The notes beneath the pieces were generated by a model. The model saw only the letters and a list, made by a program, of their open reading frames with translations. It did not search any database and was not told where the DNA came from. Positions 1-9,461 of a stretch of DNA of 64,000 nt are shown here, piece by piece. Numbering within the stretch: position 1 is the stretch's first letter; each line of letters opens with the position of its first letter. Position numbers and translations under genes: made by a program. The DNA lies in contig NZ_BMZN01000001.1 of assembly GCF_014652815.1 (NCBI RefSeq), positions 914,888 through 978,887 of the forward strand, read 5' to 3'. This stretch comes from Alcaligenes pakistanensis. GTDB taxonomy: Bacteria > Pseudomonadota > Gammaproteobacteria > Burkholderiales > Burkholderiaceae_B.

Positions 1-297
1 GGCGTCAATGCCTTGCTGAACTACCGTCGTCTGTCACGTAGCCAGGATACGGTTGTCAGCAGCGCATGGCTGAACTACCTGGACTTGGGCCGCAGCTTCG
101 AGTGGTCAGAGAAGATGGACCAGGATCTGCAAAAGCTCAATGCTGAACAGGTTAATGCAGCCTTGCGCAAATACCTGAAACCCAAAGAGATGGTAATTGC
201 CATTGCGGCGGATCAGGAACGCCAAAAACAAGGCACAGCAACACCAGAACCAGAGGCAGCAGAACAAGCCCCTGCTCCACTAGAGGCTCAGCCTTGA
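1..297 (+). CDS. C-terminal end of an M16 (pitrilysin-like) zinc peptidase, partial
   Basis: The reading frame is open from the first base, so the gene begins upstream of the window; about 98 codons remain. The text includes a stretch around SSAWLNYLDLGRSFEWSEKMDQDL and a following KYLKPKEMVIAIAAD, which is how the last beta-strand region of processing-peptidase-type M16 proteins usually reads. It ends with a low-complexity tail rich in Pro, Glu and Ala, typical of exported or flexible tails. The zinc-binding HXXEH domain would lie outside the window, so activity cannot be judged. The gene converges on dnaJ, with a strong hairpin between them. Family assignment is from the C-terminal half only and is moderately secure. 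Confidence 0.6.
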   Translation, partial: GVNALLNYRRLSRSQDTVVSSAWLNYLDLGRSFEWSEKMDQDLQKLNAEQVNAALRKYLKPKEMVIAIAADQERQKQGTATPEPEAAEQAPAPLEAQP

Positions 298-300
298 TCA

Positions 301-328
301 GTTAGCCAAGGCCTGTTCAAACTGGCGT
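301..328 (-). pseudogene. Short duplicated remnant of the dnaJ 3' end
   Basis: Bases 307-327 match 455-475 (inside dnaJ) at 20 of 21 positions. Read on the minus strand, the copy encodes [10 protein letters not shown] followed by a TGA stop, against [13 protein letters not shown] in intact DnaJ. The copy lies between the peptidase stop and the terminator hairpin. It looks like the relic of an old duplication or replacement of the dnaJ end; no function is inferred. Confidence 0.5.
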
Positions 329-363
329 AAAAAAACCCGGTACCTAGGTACCGGGTTTTTTAT
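329..363. terminator. Bidirectional intrinsic terminator between the M16 peptidase gene and dnaJ
   Basis: An almost perfect inverted repeat (AAACCCGGTACC, loop TA, GGTACCGGGTTT) is flanked by a T-run on the right and an A-run on the left. It can therefore stop transcription from both convergent genes. Confidence 0.9.
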
Positions 364-382
364 TGCCTATCCTTGTCAGGAC

Positions 383-1513
383 TCAGGAAAAGAAGCTCTT
401 AACCTTGTCCGTCCAGGATTCACTTTTGGGCGAATGCTTCACACCACCATCACTCAAGGCCTGTTCAAACTGACGCAGCAATGTTTTTTGCTCATCGTTC
501 AAACGTACAGGCGTCTCGATTTGAATGTGGCAGTACAAATCACCGGGGTAGCTGGAACGCAGACCCTTGATACCCTTGCCGCGCAAACGGAAGGTTTTAC
601 CCACTTGGGTGCCTTCAGGAATAGTGATCTCGCCACGCCCGTTCAGGGTCGGCACTTCCACCGTTCCGCCCAGGGCAGCCGTCGTAAACGGGATAGTCAG
701 CTCGCAGTGCAGGTCCTCACCATCACGCTGGAAAATACCATGTGGCTTGATGCGGATTTCCACATACAAGTCACCGGCTGGACCACCGTTAACACCAGGT
801 TCACCATTGCCGCTGGAGCGAATGCGCATGCCATCGTCAATACCGGCTGGAATCTTAACCTGCAAAGTCTTGGTCTTCTTGACCTTGCCTTCGCCGTGAC
901 ACGCCACGCAAGGGTCTGGAATTTCCTTGCCGCTACCGTGACAGGTCGGGCAAGTTTGCTGCATGCTGAAAATGCCCTGCTGCATACGAACTGCGCCACT
1001 GCCTTGACAGGTGCGGCAAGTCTGTGCAGAGGTACCGGGTTTGGCACCCGAACCCGAGCAGGTTTCGCAATTTTCCCAGCTTGGCACCCGAATTTCAGTA
1101 TCAAAACCGGCTGCCGCTTGCTCTAGGCTGATATCCAGCGCGTAACGCAGATCTGCGCCACGATAAACCTGAGGGCCACCGCCACGACGTCCGCCGCCAC
1201 CGAAGATTTCGCCAAAGATATCACCGAAGGCGTCTCCAAATCCGGCCCCGCCCATGCCGCCACCCATACCGCCCATGCCAGCATTGGGATCGACTCCGGC
1301 ATGACCATAGCGGTCATAGGCTTCGCGTTTCTGTTCGTCGGACAGGATTTCGTACGCTTCCTTGGCCTCCTTGAACTTTTCTTCGGCGTCCTTGCTATCC
1401 GGATTACGGTCAGGGTGGAACTTCATGGCCATCTTGCGATACGCCTTGCGGAGTTCATCCTGCGTCGCATTTTTGGCCACACCGAGAATTTCGTATAAAT
1501 CGCGTTTTGCCAT
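383..1513 (-). CDS. dnaJ: Chaperone protein DnaJ (Hsp40)
   Basis: DnaJ is the co-chaperone that binds unfolded substrates and stimulates the DnaK ATPase in the cytoplasm. The 376-residue length is normal. The J domain (about 1-70) carries the essential HPD at residues 33-35. A Gly/Phe-rich linker (about 75-115) follows, then four zinc-finger repeats [24 protein letters not shown] and CVACHGEG, then the C-terminal substrate-binding domains. It lies 102 bp downstream of dnaK in the same direction, so it is probably expressed from the dnaK heat-shock promoter. I see no separate sigma-32 promoter in the dnaK-dnaJ gap. The C-terminal sequence ends DKVKSFFS, as is usual in Burkholderiales. Confidence 0.98.
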   Translation of the reverse strand: MAKRDLYEILGVAKNATQDELRKAYRKMAMKFHPDRNPDSKDAEEKFKEAKEAYEILSDEQKREAYDRYGHAGVDPNAGMGGMGGGMGGAGFGDAFGDIFGEIFGGGGRRGGGPQVYRGADLRYALDISLEQAAAGFDTEIRVPSWENCETCSGSGAKPGTSAQTCRTCQGSGAVRMQQGIFSMQQTCPTCHGSGKEIPDPCVACHGEGKVKKTKTLQVKIPAGIDDGMRIRSSGNGEPGVNGGPAGDLYVEIRIKPHGIFQRDGEDLHCELTIPFTTAALGGTVEVPTLNGRGEITIPEGTQVGKTFRLRGKGIKGLRSSYPGDLYCHIQIETPVRLNDEQKTLLRQFEQALSDGGVKHSPKSESWTDKVKSFFS

Positions 1514-1555
1514 AGTTGATTAACGACGTCTAAACGCCGCTGTTTGAATAATAAT

Positions 1556-1590
1556 GCCCGATCTCCAGCGTAAACCGCCAAAGATCGGGC
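1556..1590 (-). other. Inverted repeat in the dnaK-dnaJ gap
   Basis: GCCCGATCT (1556-1564) and AGATCGGGC (1582-1590) form a 9-bp stem with a 17-nt loop and no U-tract. It could act as a processing or mRNA-stability element between dnaK and dnaJ, or as a weak attenuator. The role is inferred only. Confidence 0.5.
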
Positions 1591-1615
1591 CAGGGAACCT
1601 TATTCAGGCTCGCAA

Positions 1616-3541
1616 TTACTGATCGCGTTTGACTTCTTTAAAATCAGCGTCAACCACGTTCTCGTCGGCGGGCTGCTGAGCCGTACCTTCAGCACCTTCT
1701 TGTGCTGCGGCCTGGGCCTGCATATCGGCGTACATCTTCTCGCCCATTTTCTGCGAGGCCACACCCAGCGCTTCAACCTTGGCGTCGATGGCTTCCTTAT
1801 CGCCTTCCTTCAGAGTTTCCTCCAAATCAGCGATAGCCTTTTCGATAGCCTCTTTCTCTTCTGCTTCCAGCTTGTCGCCGTATTCCGTCAGCGACTTGCG
1901 GGTGGAGTGCATCAAGGCTTCAGCCTGGTTACGTGCCACAGCCAGTTCAGCGATACGGTGATCTTCAGCCGCATTGACCTCGGCATCTTTCACCATGCGC
2001 TCGATCTCCTCATCGGACAAACCGGAGTTTGCCTTGATGGTGATCTTGTTCTCTTTACCTGTGCCCTTGTCTTTGGCGGACACATGCAAGATACCGTTGG
2101 CGTCGATGTCGAACGTCACTTCAATCTGGGGCAAGCCACGTGCTGCTGGTGGAATACCTTCCAGATTGAACTCGCCCAGTGCCTTGTTACCGGCAGCGAT
2201 TTCGCGCTCGCCCTGGAACACCTTGATGGTTACCGCAGGCTGGTTATCGTCAGCCGTGGAGAACACTTGCGAATGACGCGTAGGAATCGTGGTGTTCTTC
2301 TGGATCATCTTGGTCATGACGCCACCCAGGGTTTCAATACCCAGGGACAGAGGAGTCACATCCAGCAGCAAAACGTCGGTACGATCGCCCGACAACACGG
2401 AACCTTGAATAGCAGCCCCAGCGGCCACTGCTTCGTCCGGGTTGATGTCTTTACGTGGTTCACGGCCAAAGAACTCTTTAACGCGTTCTTGTACCTTAGG
2501 CATACGGCTCATACCGCCGACCAGGATCACGTCGTCGATTTCCGAAACCTTCACGCCGGCATCTTTGATGGCAACGCGGCAAGGCTCGATCGTACGTTCG
2601 ATCAGGTCTTCAACCAGCGCTTCCAGCTTGGAGCGGGTGATTTTCAGGTTCAAGTGCTTAGGACCGGAGGCATCTGCCGTAATGTAAGGCAGGTTGATCT
2701 CGGTCTGCTGCGTCGAGGACAGCTCGATTTTGGCTTTTTCAGCGGACTCTTTCAGGCGCTGCAAGGCCAGCACGTCTTTGGACAGATCCACGCCGCTTTC
2801 TTTCTTGAACTCGGCAATGATGTAGTCGATGATGCGCTTGTCAAAGTCCTCGCCACCCAGGAAGGTGTCGCCGTTGGTCGAGAGCACTTCAAACTGTTTC
2901 TCGCCATCGATATCAGCGATTTCGATGATGGAAACGTCGAAGGTACCGCCGCCCAAGTCATACACGGCAATCTTGCGATCGCCCTTTTCAGCCTTGTCCA
3001 AGCCGAAGGCCAAAGCCGCAGCGGTTGGCTCGTTGATGATGCGCTTGACTTCCAGACCGGCAATACGGCCCGCATCCTTGGTAGCCTGACGCTGGCTGTC
3101 GTTAAAGTAAGCAGGCACGGTAATGACGGCCTCGGTTACTTCTTCGCCCAGGTAGTCTTCGGCTGTTTTCTTCATTTTGCGCAAGATGTCGGCAGACACT
3201 TGCTGAGCGGCCATCTTTTTGCCTTGTGCTTCCACCCAAGCGTCGCCGTTATCGGCGGCAACAATGGTGTAAGGCACGTGGTCGATGTCCGTTTGAACTG
3301 CTTTTTCGGTGAACTTACGACCAATCAGACGCTTGACAGCGAAGATGGTGTTAGCTGGATTGGTAACCGCCTGGCGTTTGGCAGGAGCGCCAACCAGGAT
3401 TTCACCGTCCGGCATGTAAGCCACGATGGAAGGGGTCGTGCGACCGCCTTCGGCATTTTCGATAATACGAACCTGGTCGCCGTCCAACACCGATACACAG
3501 CTATTGGTGGTTCCAAGGTCAATACCAATGATTTTGCCCAT
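1616..3541 (-). CDS. dnaK: Chaperone protein DnaK (Hsp70)
   Basis: DnaK is the ATP-dependent Hsp70 chaperone working with DnaJ and GrpE. The 641-residue protein starts [15 protein letters not shown], the phosphate-1 motif of the actin-like nucleotide-binding domain. It also shows [15 protein letters not shown], the [11 protein letters not shown] phosphate-2 motif and the substrate-binding domain with [14 protein letters not shown]. The C-terminal lid ends in a Gln/Ala-rich tail followed by [13 protein letters not shown], a proteobacterial DnaK ending. Its own sigma-32 promoter lies about 55 bp upstream of the start codon. Codon use is strongly biased, as expected of an abundant protein. Confidence 0.99.
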   Translation of the reverse strand: MGKIIGIDLGTTNSCVSVLDGDQVRIIENAEGGRTTPSIVAYMPDGEILVGAPAKRQAVTNPANTIFAVKRLIGRKFTEKAVQTDIDHVPYTIVAADNGDAWVEAQGKKMAAQQVSADILRKMKKTAEDYLGEEVTEAVITVPAYFNDSQRQATKDAGRIAGLEVKRIINEPTAAALAFGLDKAEKGDRKIAVYDLGGGTFDVSIIEIADIDGEKQFEVLSTNGDTFLGGEDFDKRIIDYIIAEFKKESGVDLSKDVLALQRLKESAEKAKIELSSTQQTEINLPYITADASGPKHLNLKITRSKLEALVEDLIERTIEPCRVAIKDAGVKVSEIDDVILVGGMSRMPKVQERVKEFFGREPRKDINPDEAVAAGAAIQGSVLSGDRTDVLLLDVTPLSLGIETLGGVMTKMIQKNTTIPTRHSQVFSTADDNQPAVTIKVFQGEREIAAGNKALGEFNLEGIPPAARGLPQIEVTFDIDANGILHVSAKDKGTGKENKITIKANSGLSDEEIERMVKDAEVNAAEDHRIAELAVARNQAEALMHSTRKSLTEYGDKLEAEEKEAIEKAIADLEETLKEGDKEAIDAKVEALGVASQKMGEKMYADMQAQAAAQEGAEGTAQQPADENVVDADFKEVKRDQ

Positions 3542-3596
3542 GATTTTTTACCTGACTAAAAGATTGATTGCGAAAGCAAATTGTTTGATGAAATGC

Positions 3597-3624
3597 ATAT
3601 GGGGAACTCCACGTACATTTCAAG
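3597..3624 (-). promoter_or_regulatory. Sigma-32 heat-shock promoter of dnaK
   Basis: On the minus strand CTTGAA (3624-3619) is followed after 14 bases by CCCCATAT (3604-3597). This is a near-perfect match to the RpoH consensus CTTGAA / CCCCATNT with the usual spacing. A transcript would start around 3590, about 50 nt before the dnaK ATG. Confidence 0.88.
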
Positions 3625-3728
3625 AGCAGCAGCCTTATTTTTTTAACGATGCAAGCGGCAAGTCCCGGAAATAAGCCCTAAGGCATTTCAACGCTGGACG
3701 GCCTGCTTGCACAGTCCGGCTGGCTCAA

Positions 3729-4319
3729 TTACTTGGGTGCTGAGACCATCACCAAAGCGGGGCGCAACACGCGATCCGAAATGGTGTAGCCCTTTTGCAG
3801 CAGTTGGGCAACAGCGCCTTCTTCAAACTCCGAAGGCACCGCCGAAATGGCTTGATGCAGGTGCGGATCGAACTTGTCACCTGCTTGCGGGGCCACTTCT
3901 TTCAGGCTGTTGCGCTCAAAGGCCTTGTTCAGCTGGCGCAAGGTGGTTTCCACCCCTTCTTTCCAGACATCCGTGCTTTGCTCTGTTTGGGCCAAAGCCG
4001 CTTCCAGACTGTCACGCACCGGGATCAGACTTTCTGCGAAGGACTCTGTACCGAACTTGCGGGCTTTAGAGACATCATCTTCCGCACGGCGACGGATGTT
4101 TTCCATTTCGGCCTTGGCACGCAGCAACTGATCGTAGTACTGCGACACTTTGTCCTGAGCCTGAGCCAGTTCCGTGGCCAGATCGGCCGAACTCTCTTCA
4201 GGCTGCTGGGCCAAAATCTCTGGCTGGTCTTGCTCGACAGTGTTGTGTTGTGCCTGTTCAGGCGTGTTTTCTGTCATTTCCCCGTCCAGAGGCTTATTAG
4301 GATCGGCATGTGTAGCCAT
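3729..4319 (-). CDS. grpE: Nucleotide exchange factor GrpE
   Basis: GrpE releases ADP from DnaK. The 196-residue protein has an acidic, disordered N-terminus, a long coiled coil (about 45-100, with [22 protein letters not shown]) and the beta domain with FDPHLHQAI and the typical ending [17 protein letters not shown]. The frame is open further upstream, but the ATG at 4319 ([11 protein letters not shown]) is preferred. It has a GGAG ribosome site 8 nt upstream and lies downstream of the sigma-32 promoter at 4359-4386, whereas an earlier start would lie above that promoter. It sits between hemH and dnaK in the same direction. Confidence 0.96.
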   Translation of the reverse strand: MATHADPNKPLDGEMTENTPEQAQHNTVEQDQPEILAQQPEESSADLATELAQAQDKVSQYYDQLLRAKAEMENIRRRAEDDVSKARKFGTESFAESLIPVRDSLEAALAQTEQSTDVWKEGVETTLRQLNKAFERNSLKEVAPQAGDKFDPHLHQAISAVPSEFEEGAVAQLLQKGYTISDRVLRPALVMVSAPK

Positions 4320-4358
4320 TCGATTGATCTCCACTACATGAATTCGTTGATCGCATGA

Positions 4359-4386
4359 AAATGGGGGCATCTGCCCCCAGTTCAAG
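4359..4386 (-). promoter_or_regulatory. Sigma-32 heat-shock promoter of grpE
   Basis: Minus strand CTTGAA (4386-4381), 14 bases, then CCCCATTT (4366-4359): an excellent RpoH promoter. The spacer holds a perfect palindrome, TGGGGGCATCTGCCCCCA (4362-4379), that overlaps the -10 element. Whether that palindrome binds a protein is unknown. Confidence 0.88.
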
Positions 4387-4439
4387 ACCTGCATTTGTAT
4401 TTTGCGGACCCGGCCCTTAAAAAAGCCCGGCCATCGCTA

Positions 4440-5525
4440 TTATCGGGTCGGTACCAGACGAGCCGGTAACCAGCCACCCAGATGCTGCACGGCCAGCCGT
4501 CCCAGACCCTCTATCCATTGTGGATCGGCATTCAGGCAAGGGATGTAGTGAAACTCGCCCCCCCCCTCTTCCAGGAACGCATCGCGGCACTCCACCTGAA
4601 TTTCCTCCAGTGTTTCCAGGCAATCGGCCAGGAAACCGGGACAAATAGCATCGACCCGTCCCACGCCCTGCTTGCCCCATTCGCGCAAGGTCGGCTCGGT
4701 ATAAGGCTCTAGCCAGCGCTGTGCACCAAAGCGGCTTTGAAACGCCAAATGCACGTCTACCGCGGGCTCATCCAGCGCAGCACGCAAGGCATCAGCGGTT
4801 TCACGGCAATCGCGGTAGTAGGGGTCGCCCAACTCCACGCAACGACGTGGCAAACCATGAAAACTAAGTAACAGACGCTCGGGCTTGCCGTGCTCGTCCC
4901 AATAGCGGCGTATCTGCGCCGCCAAAGGACCGATGTAATCGGGGTGAGTGTGATAACGCTTGATGAAACGCAGCTCGGGCTGATTGCGCTGTTTGCCAAG
5001 ATGCGCGGCCACACAATCTACCGCTGTCGCCGTGGTGCTGGCCGCATATTGCGGATACAGGGGCAAGGTCAAAATACGCTCGCAACCGGCCGCTTTCAAC
5101 TTATCCAGGCCGCTGGCAATAGAGGGATTGCCATAGCGCATGCCCAACTCCACGTTTACATCGTGGCCTTGCGCCTGCAACAGTTCCTGCAAGCCATTTG
5201 CCTGCGCCTGGCTATAGACCAACAAAGGCGCACCGTCCTGCAGCCAGATGTCCTTGTAGCGGGGTGCCAGCTTGCTGGGACGACGCGGCAAGATGAACAA
5301 GCGCAAAATAATTTGCCAGACCGGCTGCGGGATCTCAATAACCCGTGGGTCGGACAGGAATTCACCCAAATAACGTCGAATGGACGCCGCATCAGGTTGA
5401 TCCGGAGTACCCAGATTAACCAGCAAAATACCGATAGGCCCGACCTCGCGCACTGGAGCCTGGGGATTGAACAGATCGGCATCCTGCGCTTCGGGCAAAT
5501 AAGGAGAGGCAAACAACTTGGGCAT
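4440..5525 (-). CDS. hemH: Ferrochelatase
   Basis: This enzyme inserts Fe2+ into protoporphyrin IX, the last step of protoheme synthesis. The 361-residue protein shows the N-terminal block GILLVNLGTPDQPDAASIRRYLGEFLSDPRV and the catalytic histidine in LLLSFHGLPRR. The third typical block is QSRFGAQRWLEPYTEPTL with CPGFLADCLETLEEI. The start at 5525 (MPKLFASPYLPE) gives a short N-terminal extension that is usual in this family. It sits between hrcA and grpE in the same direction, 63 bp after hrcA. Heme synthesis next to heat-shock genes is a conserved arrangement in Alcaligenaceae rather than a functional pathway. Confidence 0.97.
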   Translation of the reverse strand: MPKLFASPYLPEAQDADLFNPQAPVREVGPIGILLVNLGTPDQPDAASIRRYLGEFLSDPRVIEIPQPVWQIILRLFILPRRPSKLAPRYKDIWLQDGAPLLVYSQAQANGLQELLQAQGHDVNVELGMRYGNPSIASGLDKLKAAGCERILTLPLYPQYAASTTATAVDCVAAHLGKQRNQPELRFIKRYHTHPDYIGPLAAQIRRYWDEHGKPERLLLSFHGLPRRCVELGDPYYRDCRETADALRAALDEPAVDVHLAFQSRFGAQRWLEPYTEPTLREWGKQGVGRVDAICPGFLADCLETLEEIQVECRDAFLEEGGGEFHYIPCLNADPQWIEGLGRLAVQHLGGWLPARLVPTR

Positions 5526-5588
5526 GATGATTAGTGCGTTAGACAGCCAGATCGTCTCGGGCCCAGCAACAGGCCGACACGAGATACA

Positions 5589-6602
5589 TCAACTGGCTGA
5601 GTGATGGCTCAAGGCATTGGACAATAGCCGGGCCGTAATGTCCACGATGGGAATCACACGATCATACGCCATACGCGATGGTCCGATCACGCCCAGCGTG
5701 CCCACGACCTTACCGTCTACGCCATAGGGCGCGGTAATGACGGACACATCATCTACTGGCAAAAGCTGGGAATCCCCACCAATATAAATCTGCACGCCAT
5801 CGGCTTGGCTGGACACATCCAGCAGATGCAGCAGATCGGTTTTTTTCTCGAACAGGGAAAACAAACGTCGCAAGCGATCCATGTCCGCCACCATTTCCGT
5901 GACGTTCAACAATTTGCTCTCGCCCGCAATAACAACAGCGTCCTCGCTGTCGGGCTGATGACTGCCCACATCCACCGCTTGCTGCATCAACCGTGAAATA
6001 TCTACCTGCAAGGAACTGAGTTCTTGCGACAGAGCCAGCTTGACCGACTCAAAGGACATACCCGAGAAGTGCTGATTGAAAAAATTGCTGGCCTCGACCA
6101 GTTCCTGCTCTAGATAGTCGCGTGGCACAAACAGGATGCGATTTTGCACGTCACCATCCGGGGTGACGATAATCAGCAACACGCGCTTGTCGGATAAACG
6201 AATAAATTCAATCTGCCTGAAGGTCTGGGCTTTTTTGGGGGCCAGCACCACTCCGGCAAACTGCGACAGGTTCGATAGCAGCGAAGCAGCTGAACTGACC
6301 GCGCGGTTCGGCTCATCAAACGGCAGGTACTGGCTTAGATTCAGGGAATCAGGCCGCTCGAAACGCTCTGCCGCCAACAGCCGGTCCACGAACAGACGGT
6401 AGCCTTTAGGCGTAGGAATACGCCCCGCCGAGGTGTGGGGACTGTGAATCAGGCCCAGGCCCTCCAGCTCCGCCATCACATTACGTATCGTGGCCGGAGA
6501 AAACTCAAAAATAGTTGATAAGGTGCGAGACCCTACCGGCTGACCGTCCGCAATGTAGCGTTCGATCAGCACCTTCAACAAGGCATTTGCTCTGTCATCC
6601 AT
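5589..6602 (-). CDS. hrcA: Heat-inducible transcription repressor HrcA
   Basis: HrcA represses class I heat-shock genes by binding CIRCE inverted repeats and is itself stabilised by GroEL. The 337-residue form starting at ATG 6602 ([28 protein letters not shown]) matches the usual N-terminus. An in-frame GTG at 6626 is an alternative with no better ribosome site. The winged helix comes first ([27 protein letters not shown]), followed by the GAF-like dimerisation domain ending [16 protein letters not shown] found no CIRCE-like TTAGCACTC-N9-GAGTGCTAA near grpE, dnaK or hrcA, so its target (probably groESL) lies elsewhere. Confidence 0.95.
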   Translation of the reverse strand: MDDRANALLKVLIERYIADGQPVGSRTLSTIFEFSPATIRNVMAELEGLGLIHSPHTSAGRIPTPKGYRLFVDRLLAAERFERPDSLNLSQYLPFDEPNRAVSSAASLLSNLSQFAGVVLAPKKAQTFRQIEFIRLSDKRVLLIIVTPDGDVQNRILFVPRDYLEQELVEASNFFNQHFSGMSFESVKLALSQELSSLQVDISRLMQQAVDVGSHQPDSEDAVVIAGESKLLNVTEMVADMDRLRRLFSLFEKKTDLLHLLDVSSQADGVQIYIGGDSQLLPVDDVSVITAPYGVDGKVVGTLGVIGPSRMAYDRVIPIVDITARLLSNALSHHSAS

Positions 6603-6680
6603 GTCGCGTACGTCACTTAAAAACACCAGCTCTGCATGATAAAGGGGAGAATCTTACAGCCAAGCCTAGAGTGGCAACTC

Positions 6681-6686
6681 TATAAT
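6681..6686 (+). promoter_or_regulatory. Probable -10 element of nadK
   Basis: A perfect TATAAT lies 44 bp upstream of the nadK ATG. No convincing -35 hexamer is seen at 16-18 bp, so only the -10 is proposed. Confidence 0.4.
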
Positions 6687-6729
6687 CCACTGATCGCCAT
6701 TATTTCATTAAACATAAGGTTTTCGCCCC

Positions 6730-7629
6730 ATGCATTTCAAAACGGTTGCCATTGTTGGCCGATACCAGGACTCCGGCTTGGATGCGCCCATCCGATCGCT
6801 GGCTAAAACCCTGGTCGACACTGGCTGCTCGGTGCTGCTTGAAGCCACAACCGCCCAGAATGCCGACATTACCGAATTTCCTATTGGCGATTATGCCCAA
6901 ATTGGCGAACGTGCTGATCTGGCCATCGTGATGGGCGGAGATGGCACCATGATAGGCGCTGCTCGCGAATTAGCCCACAGCAAGGTGCCCTTGATCGGAA
7001 TTAACCATGGGCGCCTGGGTTTTATTACCGATATTTCCCTAAATGACGCCAATGACGCTTTGCTAAGCGTTTTAAAGGGCGAATACGATATTGAAGAGCG
7101 CTCCTTGCTGGAAGGCCGCGTCGTGCGAGACGGCGAAGTGCTGTATTCAGGCGTGGCCCTGAACGATGTGGTGATCAACCGTGCAGGCCGCGGTGGCATG
7201 ATCGAGCTGCGCGTAGAGCTTGACGGCGTGTTCATGTACCGCCAGCGCTCCGACGGCCTGATCATCTCCACCCCGACGGGCTCCACCGCCTATGCGCTAG
7301 CCGCCAGCGGCCCTTTGCTGCACCCTTCACTCAAGGCTTTTTTGCTGGTGCCGGTGGCGCCGCAAACCCTGTCGCACCGACCTATTGTGCTGCCCGATAC
7401 CGGTACCTTGAATCTGACCATTACAGCTCTGGGCCGGGTGGAATCAGGTGGCAGTGTGCACTTTGACATGCAAACCTGGTCAGACTGTCAGCAGGGCGAC
7501 CGCATTGATGTGCGGCGCGCCCAAAACACCATTCGCTTTATTCACCCCAAGGGCTACAGCTTTTTTTCCACCTTACGCCAGAAGCTGGGTTGGAACCATA
7601 TCCCCTTGCCTAACGACGAAACCGAATAA
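6730..7629 (+). CDS. nadK: NAD kinase
   Basis: This enzyme phosphorylates NAD to NADP using ATP or polyphosphate. The 299-residue protein has the diagnostic GGDGT at residues 69-73, the NHGRLGFITDI block and the second conserved stretch TPTGSTAYALAASGPLLHP. An AAGG ribosome site precedes the ATG. recN starts 9 bp after its stop, so the two are almost certainly cotranscribed, an arrangement common in proteobacteria. It diverges from hrcA. Confidence 0.98.
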   Translation: MHFKTVAIVGRYQDSGLDAPIRSLAKTLVDTGCSVLLEATTAQNADITEFPIGDYAQIGERADLAIVMGGDGTMIGAARELAHSKVPLIGINHGRLGFITDISLNDANDALLSVLKGEYDIEERSLLEGRVVRDGEVLYSGVALNDVVINRAGRGGMIELRVELDGVFMYRQRSDGLIISTPTGSTAYALAASGPLLHPSLKAFLLVPVAPQTLSHRPIVLPDTGTLNLTITALGRVESGGSVHFDMQTWSDCQQGDRIDVRRAQNTIRFIHPKGYSFFSTLRQKLGWNHIPLPNDETE

Positions 7630-7638
7630 ACCATCCCT

Positions 7639-9288
7639 ATGCTTCGTACCCTGCACGTTCGAGATTTTGTCATCGTGGATCAAGCCACGATTGATTTCGA
7701 CTCCGGCTTCACCGTCTTTTCTGGTGAAACTGGCGCTGGTAAATCCATTCTGATCGACGCGCTCTCCCTGGTCTTAGGGGCACGCGGCGACGCTAAGGCG
7801 ATACGCGAAGGCTGTGCGCGCACCGAAGTCAGCGCGCACTTCGATTGCGAGCAAGACATTCAAACCTGGTTAAGCGAGCGCGATTTCGATGTCTCGGACG
7901 AACTGATTTTGCGTCGTCTGATTGATCAACAGGGCCGCAATCGCAGCTACATCAATGGCAGTGCCGCTACTTTGACTCAGCTACGCGAGCTGGGCGAACT
8001 GCTGGTGGATATTCACGGCCAGCACGCCCACCAAAGCCTGATGAATCCTCAAAGCCAGTACGATCTGCTCGATAGCCAGGGCGGTCATTTGCCGCTGGCG
8101 CGTCAAGTGGCCCAGTCCTGGCAGCAATTGAGCCAAGCCCGTAAGGCTGTCGAACAAGCCAGCCAAAGCGCTGAACAGGGTAGACGCGAGCAAGAGCGTC
8201 TGGAATGGCAGATCAACGAGCTGTCCAGCCTGAGCCTGCGCGCTGGTGAGTGGGATCAATTGCAGCAGGAGCACACCCGCCTGTCTCACGCCCAAGCCTT
8301 GATTGATGGCAGCGCCTTGGCTCTGACCGCACTGGATGGCGAGGAAACATCGGTCCAGCAGCTACTAGCGAAAGCCAGCCACGAAATGAGCGCCTTGCTG
8401 CGCCATGATCCTGGCCTACAAGCCATTGTGGATGCGTTGGAATCAGCACAGATTGCCATCACCGAAGCCGCCTCGGACCTGAACAGCTATTTAAGCGATA
8501 TGGAGCTGGACCCGGAACGTCTGGCCCAGGCGGAAGAGCGCGTGTCGGCTATTTTCAACGCCGCCCGCAAATTGAAGGTAGAGCCCGAAGCCTTGCCTAG
8601 CCTGCTGGAAGGCTGGCAGGAACAACTGGAGCAGTTGCAACAATCTTTTGACTTGGAAGCCTTGCAAGCCAAAGCCCAGCAGGCCGAAGAACACTATCAG
8701 GACTTAAGCGGCAAACTCAGCAGCGCACGCCGCAAAACCAGTGTTCAGCTAAGCAAACAAGTCAGCCAAGCCATGCAATCGATGGCGATGCAAGGTGGTC
8801 GTTTTGAGGTCGCCCTAACCGCTTGCGCGCCCCAGGTTCACGGGCTTGAGCAAGTCGAGTTTCTGGTGGCGGGCCATGAAGGGGTGACACCACGCCCGCT
8901 AGCCAAAGTGGCCTCTGGCGGTGAGCTGGCCCGAATCTCGCTGGCGCTGTCAGTCATTGCCAGTCAGGCAGCCCGTGTGCCTACGTTGATTTTTGACGAA
9001 GTCGATACCGGTGTGGGCGGTGCTGTCGCCGAAGTGGTGGGACGTTTACTGCAAGAATTAGGCGCACGCCATCAAGTCTTATGTGTGACTCACCTGCCTC
9101 AGGTTGCGGCCTGCGGCAATCACCATTTGAAAGTCGAGAAAACAACCGAGCAAGGCCAGACGTTCTCCTCGATTCGCCCTTTAACGCAAGACGAACGGGT
9201 GGACGAAATCGCCCGGATGCTGGGTGGCCTGGAAATTACGCAAACAACGCGCGAGCATGCGCGAGAAATGCTGGCACGCCAGCGCTAA
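7639..9288 (+). CDS. recN: DNA repair protein RecN
   Basis: RecN is an SMC-like ATPase acting early in double-strand break repair. The 549-residue protein has a Walker A GETGAGKS at residues 29-36 and a long central coiled coil (about 155-390). The ABC signature lies in KVASGGELARISLAL and the Walker B in PTLIFDEVDTGVGG, with the H-loop region VLCVTHLPQVAACG after it. It starts 9 bp after nadK and is closed by a strong terminator. No LexA box can be seen directly upstream of recN; if SOS control exists it would act through the nadK promoter. Confidence 0.97.
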   Translation: MLRTLHVRDFVIVDQATIDFDSGFTVFSGETGAGKSILIDALSLVLGARGDAKAIREGCARTEVSAHFDCEQDIQTWLSERDFDVSDELILRRLIDQQGRNRSYINGSAATLTQLRELGELLVDIHGQHAHQSLMNPQSQYDLLDSQGGHLPLARQVAQSWQQLSQARKAVEQASQSAEQGRREQERLEWQINELSSLSLRAGEWDQLQQEHTRLSHAQALIDGSALALTALDGEETSVQQLLAKASHEMSALLRHDPGLQAIVDALESAQIAITEAASDLNSYLSDMELDPERLAQAEERVSAIFNAARKLKVEPEALPSLLEGWQEQLEQLQQSFDLEALQAKAQQAEEHYQDLSGKLSSARRKTSVQLSKQVSQAMQSMAMQGGRFEVALTACAPQVHGLEQVEFLVAGHEGVTPRPLAKVASGGELARISLALSVIASQAARVPTLIFDEVDTGVGGAVAEVVGRLLQELGARHQVLCVTHLPQVAACGNHHLKVEKTTEQGQTFSSIRPLTQDERVDEIARMLGGLEITQTTREHAREMLARQR

Positions 9289-9307
9289 GCCTTTAAAAAC
9301 GCAGACT

Positions 9308-9340
9308 AAACCACCAGCGCTTATGCGGCTGGTGGTTTTT
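9308..9340 (+). terminator. Intrinsic terminator of recN
   Basis: ACCACCAGC (9310-9318) pairs with GCTGGTGGT (9328-9336) across a 9-nt loop and is followed by a T-run, 20 bp after the recN stop. Confidence 0.9.
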
Positions 9341-9461
9341 GTCCAGTCCGGATCGGCCCTGTGGCATGGATCTGATTATTCTTTGATTTTTCAGGATGCC
9401 ATCCTGGCTATCCTGCCCCCAATCATCAGACCCTACGCCAGCAGGACTTATCAAACCAGAT

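Noticed and set aside
1700-3559. A 619-codon open frame on the plus strand opposite dnaK
   Set aside because: It is antisense to a highly biased, certain gene and has no protein family features. Such long shadows are expected from dnaK codon bias.
3542-6729. CIRCE element near grpE, dnaK or hrcA
   Set aside because: No TTAGCACTC-N9-GAGTGCTAA-like repeat was found; the only fragment, GAGTGGCAACTC at about 6669, does not match.
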